The translations under genes were made by a program, and so were the position numbers. A model generated the notes under the pieces. The model worked only from the letters and a program-made list of their open reading frames with translations. It searched no databases and was not told the origin of the DNA. A stretch of 64,000 nt of DNA from Akebia trifoliata (taxonomy: Eukaryota > Streptophyta > Magnoliopsida > Ranunculales > Lardizabalaceae): the NCBI GenBank assembly GCA_017979445.1, contig CM030716.1, forward strand, positions 15,209,443 through 15,273,442. The letters are read 5' to 3'. Below, one piece after another: positions 24,108-36,125 of this stretch (positions are counted from its first letter, which is position 1; every line of letters begins with the position of its first letter).

Positions 24108-27100
24108 ACTCTAACCAAGGTGGGAGTTTTGTGTCTGCTATTTGCTTGATGACATATCCTTTGAGGCCAAGATCAGGTGAACTTACCCGGTTAATGTATT
24201 TTTTTTGTGTTCCAACATGCTAAGACTGATCATTCAATGTATCATTTTTAAGCTTAAATAGATCTCCTTGAAGAGAATTGTTCAATTGTAATACTAATAG
24301 TGCTCATGTGTGACTTCTGTTGGTTGGCAGTCCTTGGATGATCTGAAGTCCATGGCAGTTGAAGCTGTTCTACTGTTGCAAGGGAAGATAAATGACAATG
24401 AAGATAGTGATTCTGTCAACATTCGCCTTCTTGTCCCATCCAAGGTGATTGGATGTATTATTGGAAAGAATGGTTCAATTATTAATGAAATGAGGAAGAG
24501 GACAAAAGCTGATGTTCGTATCTCAAAAAGTGAGAAGCCCAAGTGTGCACAAGACAAGGATGAGCTTATTGAGGTTTGCCACTTATCCTTGGTTCTTTTT
24601 CCGTATGTGCCCCTAATTTTTTCTTATTTATTCACGATTTCTGTTACTGCTTAGGTGATTGGAGAGGTTGGTAGTGTACGGGACGCACTGATTCAGATTG
24701 TTTTGAGGCTTCGAGATTATGCTTTAAAAGATAAAGAAGGTGGTCGCAACCCTCCTCCCTCTGCTGATTCTAAGTACTCAGGTGGTGGTGGTCTGTCAGT
24801 GCCTTCGAGTGTTCCCCCTGCTGCTCCTATTGGTTATGATCAAAGGTTTGAAGCTGGAAGTGGCTTGGGCACACTCTCCTCTAGTAGCCTCTATGGTTAT
24901 GAATCAGTACCGGTATGTTGCATACAAGTTACCTCCACAACCGCAAATCTTCTTCTGGATATCCCACATCCTTTTTGGGCTATGGACTAATCCCTACGGT
25001 TTTAATTTTTCTTTTCTTGGTATTCTATTTATTCTTTTAGAGGAATGTAGAAATCAAAATGACATCATTTGAGCTTAGACTCATAGTTCAGATGGTTTGA
25101 CACATTGCAAGGCAACTTTGATGTCATGGGTTCAAGCCCAGCTTTACCCAATCTTTAATCCCCCATAAAGACTTATTTTGGCAACTTTCAACTTTAGTGC
25201 TTTTTCTCTTATCTTATTTCCTAGAATACCCCTCAACTTTATTGCCTTTTGTCTTTTATCCCCCCTTCCAAAAATAGCCCTTTCAATTTTATATATTACC
25301 TTTCCTCTTCTCACATTTTCCAATAATACCTCTTCAACTTTATTGTCTTTCCTCTTTTATGCCCTTAACCCAATAAAGATGCTTGTGCTTTTGTGTGTGT
25401 GTATATGCATGTGTGCACACACATACAAACCAGAGTTTGCCATATATATATAGGCACACACACATATATGTAGGGCCATGCAATGGGTCCCTCCAAGGAA
25501 AAACTAGGAAAAACTACTTCTTGTGGCCACAATATTAAATTTTAACATATTTCCACAAGATAGATCAAAATCTTTCATTCCTACAAGGTTCGACAAAGTC
25601 AAACTGACAATTTTTATTTATTTATTTATTTATTTATATTTCAGTGGAAATCGTCATTAATGTTTTTGCGAACAATCGATTTAGATTGAAATATTAACAT
25701 TATAGGTATAAATCAAGATTTTGTTGTTTAAAGATTATTCTAAAAACATTGATAAGATTAAAAAAAAAACAAATTTCTTGTAAAAAAATCACTTAATATT
25801 CAATTGTTAGTCAAATGTATCATAATAATCGTCAAAGCCTTTGGGATTGGCTAAAGAAATTTTGTTACTCCATCCAATTCTATCTAAAGCCACTGTTTAA
25901 TTGCAAGTATGTTCATAACCATTTTTAATATCTCAATTCATGTTCTTTCAAGTATTCTTTTCACGTTGTTAGCACTTTCAACATCATGGTTTTTTTTAAC
26001 TAGGTCCGTAATTGACTTTTGTTGAATATTTTCGAATCATCTTAATTGACTTTCTTCTAATTTATCATCTAGTGGAGCTATTCCCACATTTTCTTATATC
26101 CATTCATATCTAATTTTATCTTTCCTAGTGTTTCCTCACATCCATCTTAACATCCTCATCTTTGTATCTTTACCTATTAACATGATGTTTCTTGACTACA
26201 GCGCATTAAGTTCCATAACATTTAACTTGTCTTACTGTCGTCGTATATGCTTTTTCTTCTAGTTTGATTGATGTGTGTCGGTCATAGAAGTACACTCTTT
26301 AACTATCCAGCTCTGATTCTACTGTCTACACCGTCTCCAATCTTTTCATCCTTGTGCATAATAGATCTGAGACAATGAAAATGGTCGCATTGGGGTATTT
26401 TTCCAACGATTAATGTGGGACATTGTTGATTTTTATTTATGCATTGCATGTTGTTGATTATTGTATTCTAATAACTTATGGGTATGTTATTGTTTGTTTT
26501 ATCATTTCTTTCAATTTCAAAGTTTCCTCAATATTTTTGTCATTTTCACAACATTTCTGTCATTTCCATACAAATTGAATTAGTTTTCACTACTGCCTGT
26601 CATTTCCATGCCAACCGAAATCAAAATTTAATACTTGCTTGTGGGATTGTTTATCTTCATCCTTTTTCTATCCAGATGATATTGACATCTCTTTCTTGAT
26701 TTTGCTGTAATCAACAGAACTCTTGATTCATATTTTAGACATATAACACTATGGGTCTCGGCTGTACATACCTCTAGATTTACCCCAACATCTACTATAG
26801 TTAAAGTTTGTATATTTCTGCCCAAACCATGGTTCAGATCCCAGGATCCCAACCACTTGAAACTATAGCCTAGGGGTTGCCTAGCCAATGATCTGGCTAC
26901 AAGGTTTGATAGCTAGGATCTTAAAAGCAGGCCGATTTTCCGTACGTGAAGCAGGCCCATTTATTTAGTGGTCCAAATTAATAGAAATATATGTAGCACT
27001 TTTGTGATAGAGAGTGTAGTATTTTACTTGTACCCTCTCATGTTTCCTTTTTTATCAATATGAAATTGTTACATTACTAATCAAAGTTGTTCACTTGAAA

Positions 27101-28617
27101 TACTAAACTGAATTTTGATCTTTTTTATAACCTGTGTTATGTCTTGGGTCTATCTCCTTTTAAGGTTGGAGAGAATGGCTATGGATCCATTTCGTCATAT
27201 TCTTCCAAGTCATATTCAGGGTTTGTGATTTGCACTTTAGTTCTTAAATTTTATTTCTTGTTTCTTTATTTCATTTATTTTACTGTCCTTTGTACCTACC
27301 TTTTCTTTGTGTAGATTGCCACCTTCAACTCTGGAGATGTTGATTCCTGCAAATGCAGTCGGTAAAGTGATGGGCAAAGGTGGAGCAAACATAAGTAACA
27401 TTCGACAGGTGGGTTTTGTTGCCTTCTTTATTCCCAATAAACATATTAGACGGAGTTCTTTATGTGAGGAATTTACTAAATGCCCTTCATTTTTTCTTGA
27501 TCTTATGATATATTTGGTAATGAATTCAACTTACCTGCTATAACTTGATATAAACATTGAGAAGTGTTGAGTGTATGTTTTCCTTCACTGTCGGGTGTGT
27601 TATACCAAGTTAAGCCCCGCGACCCTCTTATATTCATAGTTCTCCCTTTCTCCAACAGATTGTTATTTTGGAGTAGTTGGTTGGTTAACATGGTATCATA
27701 GTGCTAGGTTTGTATGGGTCACGGGTGTTGAGTGTATATTTTCCTCCACTATCGGGTGTCTCATACCCCAGTTATTCCCCATGACACTCTTTTATTTATA
27801 GTCCCGTCCCCCCCCCCCCCCCCCCTCTTTTTCTCTCTCCAACAGATCGGTCTTTTCGAGTAGTTGGTTGGTTAACAAGAAGGAATTCCTTGGTTTCATG
27901 GGTTGATTAGAATTGGATTTCTTTGAAAGGGTGTTCAATGTGCCCCCTTACGTTTAATTGCCCATGTAAATTGGCCCCCAACATAAATTTTTATATAAAA
28001 TTGCACTTTACTATCTGTGTGTGATTCATTTTTCTAGATCCTTAGCCAGGTTTCTTACTGAATTTTGGTTTCCCCTTGCCATGTGCACAACATGCACAAT
28101 TAGTCCTTATGTACACTGCTATTACTGGCTACTAGATGGGTAATTTCTCTTGTAGATATGTGTATATATTTTTCTTCCTATGCTATGTATTTGATCTATT
28201 ATTACAAAAGCATTTACTTTACCTGCTCACATCATATAATTTTTGGATATCTTGTATTCAAATTGGCTTATAGCAATCAAAATTAAAAATAAATAAATAA
28301 AAAAGAATCAATCACTGCTCACCATGTTCCCATGTGCATGTTATTCCCTGATGTCTCCGTATATTTATAATTAGCTTTTAATCTCTAATATTTGTTCTGT
28401 TCTCTTCCTGTTTTAGCTGATTCTATAGAAATTGAGTACTAGTTCATCAGGTTTCATTGTAATATCTTGCTTGTTTATGGGTCAGATCTCCGGAGCAATG
28501 ATAGAGGTTCTTGATTCAAAATCATTCCGTGGCGATCGTGTGGCTCAGATCTCTGGCACGCCAGAGCAGAAGCGTGCAGCTGAGAACTTGATTCAGGCAT
28601 TCATAATGGCAACTTGA
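20530..28617 (+). CDS. Five-KH-domain RNA-binding protein (HEN4 / At4g18375-like), seven coding exons
   Basis: Predicted exons are 20530-21126, 23499-23996, 24331-24573, 24655-24912, 27165-27220, 27315-27408 and 28486-28617. They join in frame to 625 codons plus stop, with GT/AG borders throughout. KH domains lie at about residues 35-130, 144-215, 310-382, 393-468 and 555-623. Each carries the GxxG RNA-contact loop: GKSG, GKNG, GKGG, GKNG and GKGG. The first KH is extended by an acidic insert ([10 protein letters not shown]). A Ser/Pro/Tyr-rich linker separates KH2 and KH3, and a Gly/Ser-rich linker separates KH4 and KH5. Plant relatives (HEN4, FLK, RCF3 type) are nuclear proteins acting in pre-mRNA processing and flowering or stress responses. 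The specific role here is inference. The start is the first ATG after the UTR acceptor, followed by a basic [18 protein letters not shown] stretch. Introns 1 and 4 are over 2 kb and loaded with repeats, yet the reading frame is intact. The third exon's end could alternatively run on to a stop in the intron, giving a truncated isoform. Confidence 0.93.
22240..22990 (-). mobile_element. LINE remnant (RTE-like), antisense in KH intron 1
   Basis: Phrases such as CATCCATCTCAACATCCTTA and TTTACTGTCGTCGTATAAA also occur in intron 4 (25840-26400). They resemble the antisense of the reverse-transcriptase 3' part of the RTE-type LINE common in plant genomes. This copy is strongly decayed, with no usable frame. 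Confidence 0.45.
23999..24105. repeat. Compound (TC)n(AC)n microsatellite at a splice donor
   Basis: The KH exon 2 donor GAG|GT at 23996/23997 is followed at once by about nine TC units and then more than 40 dinucleotides of AC interrupted by GCAC. Donor positions +3 to +6 are therefore repeat sequence (TCTC) and not the usual A/G-A-G-T. Confidence 0.95.
25065..25190 (+). mobile_element. tRNA-derived SINE candidate in KH intron 4
   Basis: TAGTTCAGATGGTTTGACAC at 25084 resembles a pol III A box (TRGYNNARNGG). GGGTTCAAGCCC about 45 bp downstream resembles a B box (GGTTCRANYCC). The spacing suits a tRNA-related SINE head. I could not define its tail or target duplication, and there is no full tRNA fold, so it is not called a tRNA gene. 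Confidence 0.5.
25840..26400 (-). mobile_element. LINE remnant (RTE-like), antisense in KH intron 4
   Basis: The plus strand carries a run of phrases I recognise as the antisense of RTE-type LINE ORF2 in plants: GTTAGCACTTTCAACATCAT, GGAGCTATTCCCACATTTTC, TCCTAGTGTTTCCTCACATCC and CTTACTGTCGTCGTATATGC. The order is preserved over about 500 bp, with many substitutions and no open frame. It is better preserved than the copy in intron 1. Confidence 0.6.
27565..27877 (+). mobile_element. Miniature LTR retrotransposon (TRIM/SMART type), 313 bp
   Basis: Two direct repeats, 27565-27690 and 27726-27877, both begin TGTTGAGTGTAT and end AGTAGTTGGTTGGTTAACA. Immediately after the first comes TGGTATCATAGTGCTAGG, a primer-binding site matching the 3' end of initiator tRNA-Met. 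A 35-bp interior ends GGGTCACGGG, a short purine-rich tract. The whole unit is flanked by AGAAG at 27560-27564 and 27878-27882. It has every structural part of an LTR element but no coding capacity. It lies in the last intron of the KH gene in sense orientation. The second LTR is longer because of an interrupted poly-C expansion near 27808-27826. Confidence 0.9.
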
Positions 28618-29235
28618 GTTTTCAGAATGCTTTCCCCTGGTAAATGAAGATGGTCTTTATCTTAAAATCGGAGCATTTTTCTCTGGAGGATTCCTCTCAT
28701 ATTTCCTTTCAGTTTCGTCCCTAATTCCTCCTTCAGATGAGCCAATTTGAGTTCGTATTGGCCTGTTCAACTGGTTTACTTTCTGGGTTAGAGTAGGTTT
28801 CTTTCTATGTAGCTGACTGTTCTTCATCTGCGGTTTCTTAGAACCTTATAGGTTCTTTCTTTCCTTTGTTGGGTGTTTTATCTTTCCATATGTTTGACTT
28901 GAATGGATCCGGTCATATTTAGGCTGTTACGCACTCTTCAAACGATGTTCGTGCTGGAAAGCATACACTCATTTATGATCTCAACTTGTTAACTGCTTCT
29001 CCTAATATATGTTTTTATTTGTTATGTCATTCAATCCTCACCCTTGGCTTTTTTCTAGTAGGATCTTGTCTATCAAAAAGATATATTGTGGTTGCTATTT
29101 TCTTAGTATTCTTTTTAATTTGGTTGACTCACTTTAGATTTGTCTCAGAACGAGAACGTGATTAAACCATAAGTTAGGCCTACATTATAAAACACTTAGT
29201 TTCTGCTCTGCCTCTCCACATCCTGGATCTATCTT
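28618..29235 (+). other. KH gene 3' UTR and downstream flank
   Basis: Sequence after the stop is T-rich with TTTGTTGGGTGTTTTATC-like stretches. The transcript probably ends within about 300-400 bp. No canonical AATAAA stands out, which is usual for plants. No other gene is seen. Confidence 0.35.
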
Positions 29236-29618
29236 ACTCTTGCTATGCAAACAAATGTTTATGGAAATTAGTTAGTAGAACCCGAGCTGCCCTCAAAACT
29301 TCTTCCATTTTCATTTGATACCTTTATTTTCTTCCTTTCATTTGATACCATTTCCACTTATTGAACTTGCTCTTGCTATGCAAACAAATGTTTATGGAAG
29401 TCAGTTAGTAGTACCCGAGCTGCCCTCAAAACTTCTTCCATTTTCATTTGATACCTTTATTTTCTTCCTTTCATTCGATACCAACTTGCTCTTGCCATGC
29501 AAACAAATGTTTATGGCAGTCAGTTAGTAGAACCCGAGCTGCCCTCAAAACTTCTTCACTTTTCATTGGATACCTTTATTTTCTTCCTTCATTCAATACC
29601 ATTTCCACTTACTGAACT
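29236..29618. repeat. Three-copy minisatellite, period 119-133 bp
   Basis: Copies begin near 29236, 29369 and 29488. Each holds GCAAACAAATGTTTATGG, CCCGAGCTGCCCTCAAAACT and TGATACCTTTATTTTCTTCC. The middle copy is shorter by 14 bp because it lacks part of the spacer CATTTCCACTTATTGAACTT. The open frames that run through it (29315-29527, 29497-29766) are a product of the repetition. Confidence 0.9.
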
Positions 29619-32600
29619 ATTATCATCTTTCAAATCTCGAGACCTATTTTGTGTAAGATGTTGGCCTTCTTCCAACCGTATCTTACCTTTCTATCTCTCA
29701 ACTATGGCAGTTGAGGAACAGCTGATTTTGTTTCAGCTGTTTCCAGAAATGTGTTCAGAGCAGTAATTTTCACTTACTCTTGCAGTAGTTAAAAAAGAAG
29801 ATTATGGAGCCACCTATCCCTTCTGTAGAACTGATTTATGTGTATTCATACTTCTCTCTAGTTTGGGAAGTTTGGTGCATATCCATTGAAAGATTGACTT
29901 GTGTCTTGATGATTAGATTGGCATGGAAATGTCTCCTTTCCTGTTTGTAGATTTAAGTAAACGTGGATGGGTATGTAAGAATACAGGCAGCTGTGGTTTT
30001 GCTTTAGGTGGTTTTAAGGAAATATCTTAGCTGGTGGGGTCATCAATGGGGGTGGCTATCTTTAGGTAATAGGGTTGTATACCAATGGTTGTGGACCATT
30101 TCTTCAGCATAACTTCCTCAAATGGATCCGACACTGAACTTGATTGATTCAGAAATTTATTCTGGGTTGCATCCGCATCACTGATTTTAATCAATTTCTT
30201 TTTCGGAATCAAGTGTCATCAGATCAAAATTCTATTTCCATCTCTGGCAACATTTTTTTTTTCTTAAGTCCTGTGTCATTAGATCTATTCTACTCCATCT
30301 CTTACGAAGAACTCTTGCTACATGTACTGAGTTACTTAGAATACATTTTCAGGGAAGAACAATCTAGTTCTGTATTTGTGCCGCATTTAACCCTTTAATA
30401 ATCAATGTAAATTCTCAAATAATACACATACTGAATGAATGTTTTCTATCCATCCATTTGATGCAACAATTTGCCAAAATTCACAAAGTAATGAGCCCTA
30501 ACAAAATACTTAATGTTGCTGTCGTTCACTCGGTAATCACACGTTAGATCGTTTCTAAATAATTGAATCATTTTGTGTCGTTCATTGCCCCCTCCATTCT
30601 CCCCACATTGCTACAGGTTTGGCTTTCTCCTGTATACAAGAAATATTTGAGTGGGTTATTTATGCATGGATATTCCAATTATTTAGTTGATGTTCTAAAT
30701 GTGAATCCTAATTCTTCTTGGGACTTCAATTTTTTACTATTCCATTATTGAATTTTCAATTGGATTCGTAAATGTTGAATCCAAATTATAGTCGGCACTA
30801 TTCCTGTCAAATTATCGCTGTTACTCATATGCTGATACTTAACCCCATAGCAGAAATCTCCTCTTTAGGGTGCTGCTCCGGAATTCTGTTTCCAATGTTT
30901 CTGCTGATTTAGGCCATTAAATGGTTTAAGTTCTAGTTTTGTTGTTTGTGATGCCCCTACTTCTCAAGAGAGTTTCTCTCTCATCTTTTGCGAGTTGAAG
31001 CTTATATGTGAAAGTGTTAATGAGTTGGAATTTTTCACATGGGAAGAGAGAGAGGAAATTCTCTCGTCCTAGAGAAATGGAAACCCATCTTGTGCAGTAA
31101 AGAGATTTGAAGCAGGCATTGCAGGGAACTTGTACCTATGGATGGGTAAGATATGAAGTGGCAAAGCCGTTTGATGACCAGTTTTCACTTGGGGTGATTC
31201 CTCTGTAACCCAAACAACTGGTGTTTTATCATATGTTTTGCAGTTGAGATATACGTTGGTACTAGGTTTCTCCATAATTTTTTGTACCACTAATTATTAA
31301 CACCACGTATTTATTTCATTTTCATGAGCAGTGGTTTGGGATCAAAAATTTGTAATTGGTCGTAAACTGTTTTCAATTTGGTTGCAAAAATTTGTAATGG
31401 GTTGGGTCTAGGTTTAATTTGGTTGGACTGATTTACATTTAAACAAATTGAAAATATAATATACTTTTACGCAGGCTACTAGCTGTCTTTTGTTTTTCAA
31501 AAAATAAAAAGAAAAAAGAAAAATGGATAATAAATAGAGAGACGTATCCGTAGCAATCTGAATCGGTTTCAATTATAAGTAGCTGTTTGGTTACATCTCA
31601 TGTATTGGCCTAAACTAACCACCTAACCAACAAATAATGCAAATTAAAGACTTTGTGGTGTCATACATCTCGTTGATCAACTCTTTGACCAACCAAAAAT
31701 GATAACAATGCCCTCAATAACATTTGATCAATTTAGATTATGATCAACATCTCATAAGCAAAATAATTCATTTCTTTATTTATCTCTCTATTAAATGTGA
31801 AACGTATATAAAAACACTTTTCCAAGTTAAATTTCCAACAAAAATGTAAATAAATTAGGGGTTTTATGCAGGAGTGGAGCCAAGATTTTCTTGTACTGGG
31901 GGGAAATTATATTTGCCCGATAAGGTTGAAGAAAAATCAAGATTGAATGGTTTTTGAGGCCAAAGCTCATGGGTTTTTTTTTTTTGTTAGAAGTTGTTGA
32001 AAATAGTATGTATGAAAGAAGACCTTAGACAAGGGACAACGACATCGTTGGGGGTTGGGACAACCACCAAATATTAGATCAAATACAATGGTTTTAAGAA
32101 ATCCAAGAACTCCAATGCCCCAATTGTATTTCCACACCTGGTTTTACGAAGAAGATGAAGGCATGTTTGTCCATCTCCTTCGAAATACCAATAAGTCAAG
32201 ACGTCAATTTGACAAGTTGGGTTGTCAATAATTTTTACCATACCCCAAAGGGACACCTCAAATTACCCTTGAACTTATATGCTGATCTAAGAAAACTAAA
32301 ATTCTATCATCTTCATGCCAATCTTAGTAAAGTACAGAAGTAGCAAGATTTGATTCTTGTCCACTTTAGTTCTTAATGAAAATTAGGGTTTGCTGCCTGT
32401 GCCGTTGAGTAGAAAAGTAAAAACTTTGAAGTTTGTCCAGTAATCTTGGATTTAGGAGAAGTTCTCCTTGAAATTCATGAAAAAAACTAAGGAAAAGCAG
32501 TAGAGCTGTGTAAGGGAATTAATAAATAATAATAATCAAACTAGGTTTATAACAGCAGATATATCCGCTGCTATAGAACATGAAATACGCCTTTGAAAGT

Positions 32601-35600
32601 TTGATGCCATCATTATTTTCACACTTTCTCATAAATGGAAATGCATCAAAACACTCCTTAAATTACAAGAACATAAACAATGATAAGGTTTCACCTTTCA
32701 ACCATCTTTTAGTAAAATAAAATTTATTATGAATCAAATCTAATTATAAATGTTGTAATTAGTACAATAAATCTATTAATGTTACCATGTAGATATGGTC
32801 ATGCACTCATGAGAGGCTTATTGAATCAAATTGAGAATCACAAACTACAACTAAATACAATCATTATCTTATAATTTTATTTAGAAATAGCTCAACTATT
32901 TTTTTAAGGAAATAGTTGTAGAACGTAAGCAAACCTTCAACACTCTATTATAAGAAAGACTCGAGATATTAATCTATATGAGAGTATACAAACTTTATGC
33001 CTAATCATATACAAGTACGTTGGTCTTAAATTCTTTCTATCCTAATTCTGTGTTGTTGATTGTTTAAATCAGTAATCTTTGCACCAAAAAAAAGATTAAT
33101 TGAATGAATTTCTTCTATCATCTTGTACCTTACACGCTCATTTGATAAGAAGACTATTGCCTACTTTAAGGTGCACATTATTAAAAGATTAAGAAATTGT
33201 AAAAATGCAATTCTTAATGGACCTTGAACTATAAATGCCACCAATCAAACCCTAGACGTTAAAGTCTACAATGCAACAAAAAGAGTAACTACGGCATAAC
33301 ATGTAGTATAATTCAACAAAGATAACTTGAGCAGGAGTTTCAAGGCCAAACCTCAAGGATTGGGTTAGTGCTCCTAAACCAGAGTTACTACAAAATAAAT
33401 AAGAGAAAAAAGAAGAAGGGAAAGATCAAATTCTCAAGTGTGTGACGAAATGTGGGAAGCAAATGCTATAAAATATAAGTAAGTTTGCTAGAGAAAAATG
33501 TAAAAGAGAAAAAACATTGGAGGGCTAAGGCATTAAGATTTGTATCATCCCTTCATCTTGATTCCTTAAGGATGTAAATCACTAGAAGGGAGAGATTCAA
33601 CTAATAAGTTGATTTCCCCACCAAAAATATAACAATGAAATTCAATAAACTTTTGAAGTTAAGATTTTTCTACAAGAGATATTTTTAAATATTTAAAATT
33701 TAACTTAGAGCTATTTTGTGCAATAAGAGCGTGAAACAAGTGAGAGTCCTAAGTATTAACAATGTACGACTTAGAAAATCAAAGAAAAACTACACTTGAT
33801 CTCAATAAACAATAAAATGAAATACCTCAATTTCTCATTAAAATCATGAACTTCAACTATATGGTATACATGACATAAAATATGGACAAAATACAAGAAA
33901 ATAATAAGAATATGTAAAAACCATCTAAACATGAAGCTCCAATGGTGATAAGAAACCCGTAAGTCCTAATGAGAAGTGGGATGGTCCTCCTCTCTAAGCT
34001 CTGGCAAGGAGCCTAAACAAATATATTTGAACTAGTTATGAAATATAAGAAAAATGGAAAAGATGAAGAAGGTGGAGGAGATGGAGAAGGAAAAGCTCTA
34101 GGGGTTTCTAATAAAAATGTGTCCTCTCAAAGTGTTATAGAATTCTCTTCTAGAGATGAAAGAAAATAGCCAAATATAAAAGGAAGAGAGATTCAAAATG
34201 AAAGTCAAAAAATGAAAATTTCAAAATGATGCAATGTAGAGAAGAAAGCCAAAAAGAAGAAACATGTGAAAGTTAAAAATGACTAGTGGCTTTGGGAAGA
34301 AAAGGCTAATGAGAATAGAGGAGAAATGGATAGGTAGAATGGTGGGCTCTTATTAAAATTTTGAAATGGTTTTGGGGATTGTGTTGACCTCCCAAGGTCA
34401 TGTCATTCTAACTTATGGGAGGGAGGGATCTTAAGTGGAGAAGGAATATTCCATAACTCAAATAATATGTTTAATGGAAGATTGTGATACTTTCACCAAG
34501 TTCCATGATTGATCAAATGGTTACGATGAGTCCAACAAGGAGAGATGGTGGAGTGATATGGTCATCATCAAAATATGATATCATTCACCTTCCATGTGTG
34601 ACACATGTCTCCAAAAATACCTAAGGTGATGATATCTAAGGAGAGGGGGCCCATGGTCAAAAGGGTAGATCCAAGTTGGGCTAGGGAGGTTCATCTAGCA
34701 CTCATGCCCATCTCTACCGGGCGGTGGCAAGGTACTAGAGGGCATCCACAAGACCGACTTGGGGTGAACTTTTGATTTGAGTCTATCCTTAACCCTATTG
34801 GTTGATACCTTCGGAGTGGTCTCTAAGGAATCGTCTTGCTCATGGTTCATGCGCTCCTAGTTACCTTCAATTGTGATCTGTGTCTTTTAATTATCCTTAA
34901 CTCCTACCATTATAAAAAATACGTGTAATAAGATTTTTGACCACTATGACTTAATAATTGTGTTTTCATGTAAATCGAGAGTTTTATGTGATCAAAATCC
35001 AATAATGTGCTAAAAAGATATAAGAGAAAGTACCAAAATTGCACATTATCAAACACTATCTTTAAAAGAGAGAGGATATAAATATGTACATTACTCACGT
35101 GTTGTATGACTTATATAAACACCATGTCACATTACATGATAATCACAACCCTCCTGCATATTATGGTTTGGTAGATGTAAATACAACCAAATTTAAAGCA
35201 ATAAAAAATGGTATAGAAAATAAAAATTGTATAAAATGAGGCCCTATATATAGTGTACTCTTAAAATAGACTTGATAAAGAGGAAGTGTGTTTCAACATC
35301 AATAAGAAAAAAAAACTTTGAGAAAAATTCAATTAATTTATAAAAAAATTGATTTTATAAATGTCTTCATCTTAGATACATGTGAATATTTCTTAAAGAT
35401 AGTTGGAGCCTCCTTCCAATTCAAGTTGCATAAAGAATTAATATATGAAATCCAATATCAATTGAAATATGATTCAAACTAATTCAATTTTTATTGTTTT
35501 GAGTGGTAGAGAAGGCTCATTAACCCAAACTGACTTAATTAACTCGAAGAAAGGATTGAGAAGACATCACAAATTGGATTGGAAGCATCAAAGGTATATT

Positions 35601-35892
35601 TATATAATCAAGTCAAAGACTATAATGCCTACATTTGTATGAAAGGTTATGAACTTAATGTCTTCGAGGTGCGAAACATTATTAGAGGTTTCTATTTATA
35701 TTAAAAAGTCGATAATCTCAATTTATAATTTAGAACAAAATTAAAATATTTAGTAGTAAATCATAATTCTAGGAAGGCATTTTCCATCGAATTTGAGAGT
35801 TGCAAGGACAGCCAATTGATAGATACATTGACCAATGATATTCCTGAACAATTTTCTTAGTTATAAAATTCACACCCCTAACTCGATATCTT
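29619..35892. other. 6-kb gene-free stretch
   Basis: I find no exon, RNA gene or complete transposon here. 33960-34760 loosely resembles 17780-18580 and may be old retrotransposon sequence. GGAGCCAAGATTTTCTT near 31880 recurs near 52254, marking an unassigned dispersed repeat. Short open frames such as 31069-31290 and 32155-32343 have no recognisable content. Confidence 0.4.
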
Positions 35893-35895
35893 TTA

Positions 35896-36125
35896 CGTTG
35901 TGTTTGGATTGAGGGAAGGGGAGGGAAGGGAAGGGAAACTCATAAAGGGAAGGGGAGGGAAGGGAAGGGAAACTCATAAAGGGAAGGGAAGGCTAGTTTC
36001 TCTTCATCCTGTTTGGATTGAAAGGGAAGAGAAGAGAAAAAATCAAGTTTCTTTTGTTTGGATAGGATTCATAAGAGAAGAGAAGAGAAATTATTCTTGT
36101 CAAATGACTATTATACCCTTCATAG
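35896..36125 (+). repeat. Left terminal region with GGGAAGGG tandem motif
   Basis: After the terminal 25 bp, a unit of about 40 bp (GGGAAGGGAAACTCATAAA plus G-rich lead) occurs twice, at 35911-35949 and 35950-35990. A second CTGTTTGGATTGAAAGGGAA lies near 36010. G-rich subterminal repeats with internal copies of the TIR core are shared with the right end (48610-48894, opposite strand). Confidence 0.7.

Noticed and set aside
23807..24223. Several overlapping open frames with Thr-His or Cys-Val repeats
   Set aside because: They are products of the (AC)n microsatellite in all frames.
25084..25160. Possible tRNA gene
   Set aside because: A- and B-box-like motifs are present, but I could not form a cloverleaf or anticodon arm. 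A SINE head is the better reading.
29315..29766. Repetitive open frames downstream of the KH gene
   Set aside because: They arise from the three-copy minisatellite.
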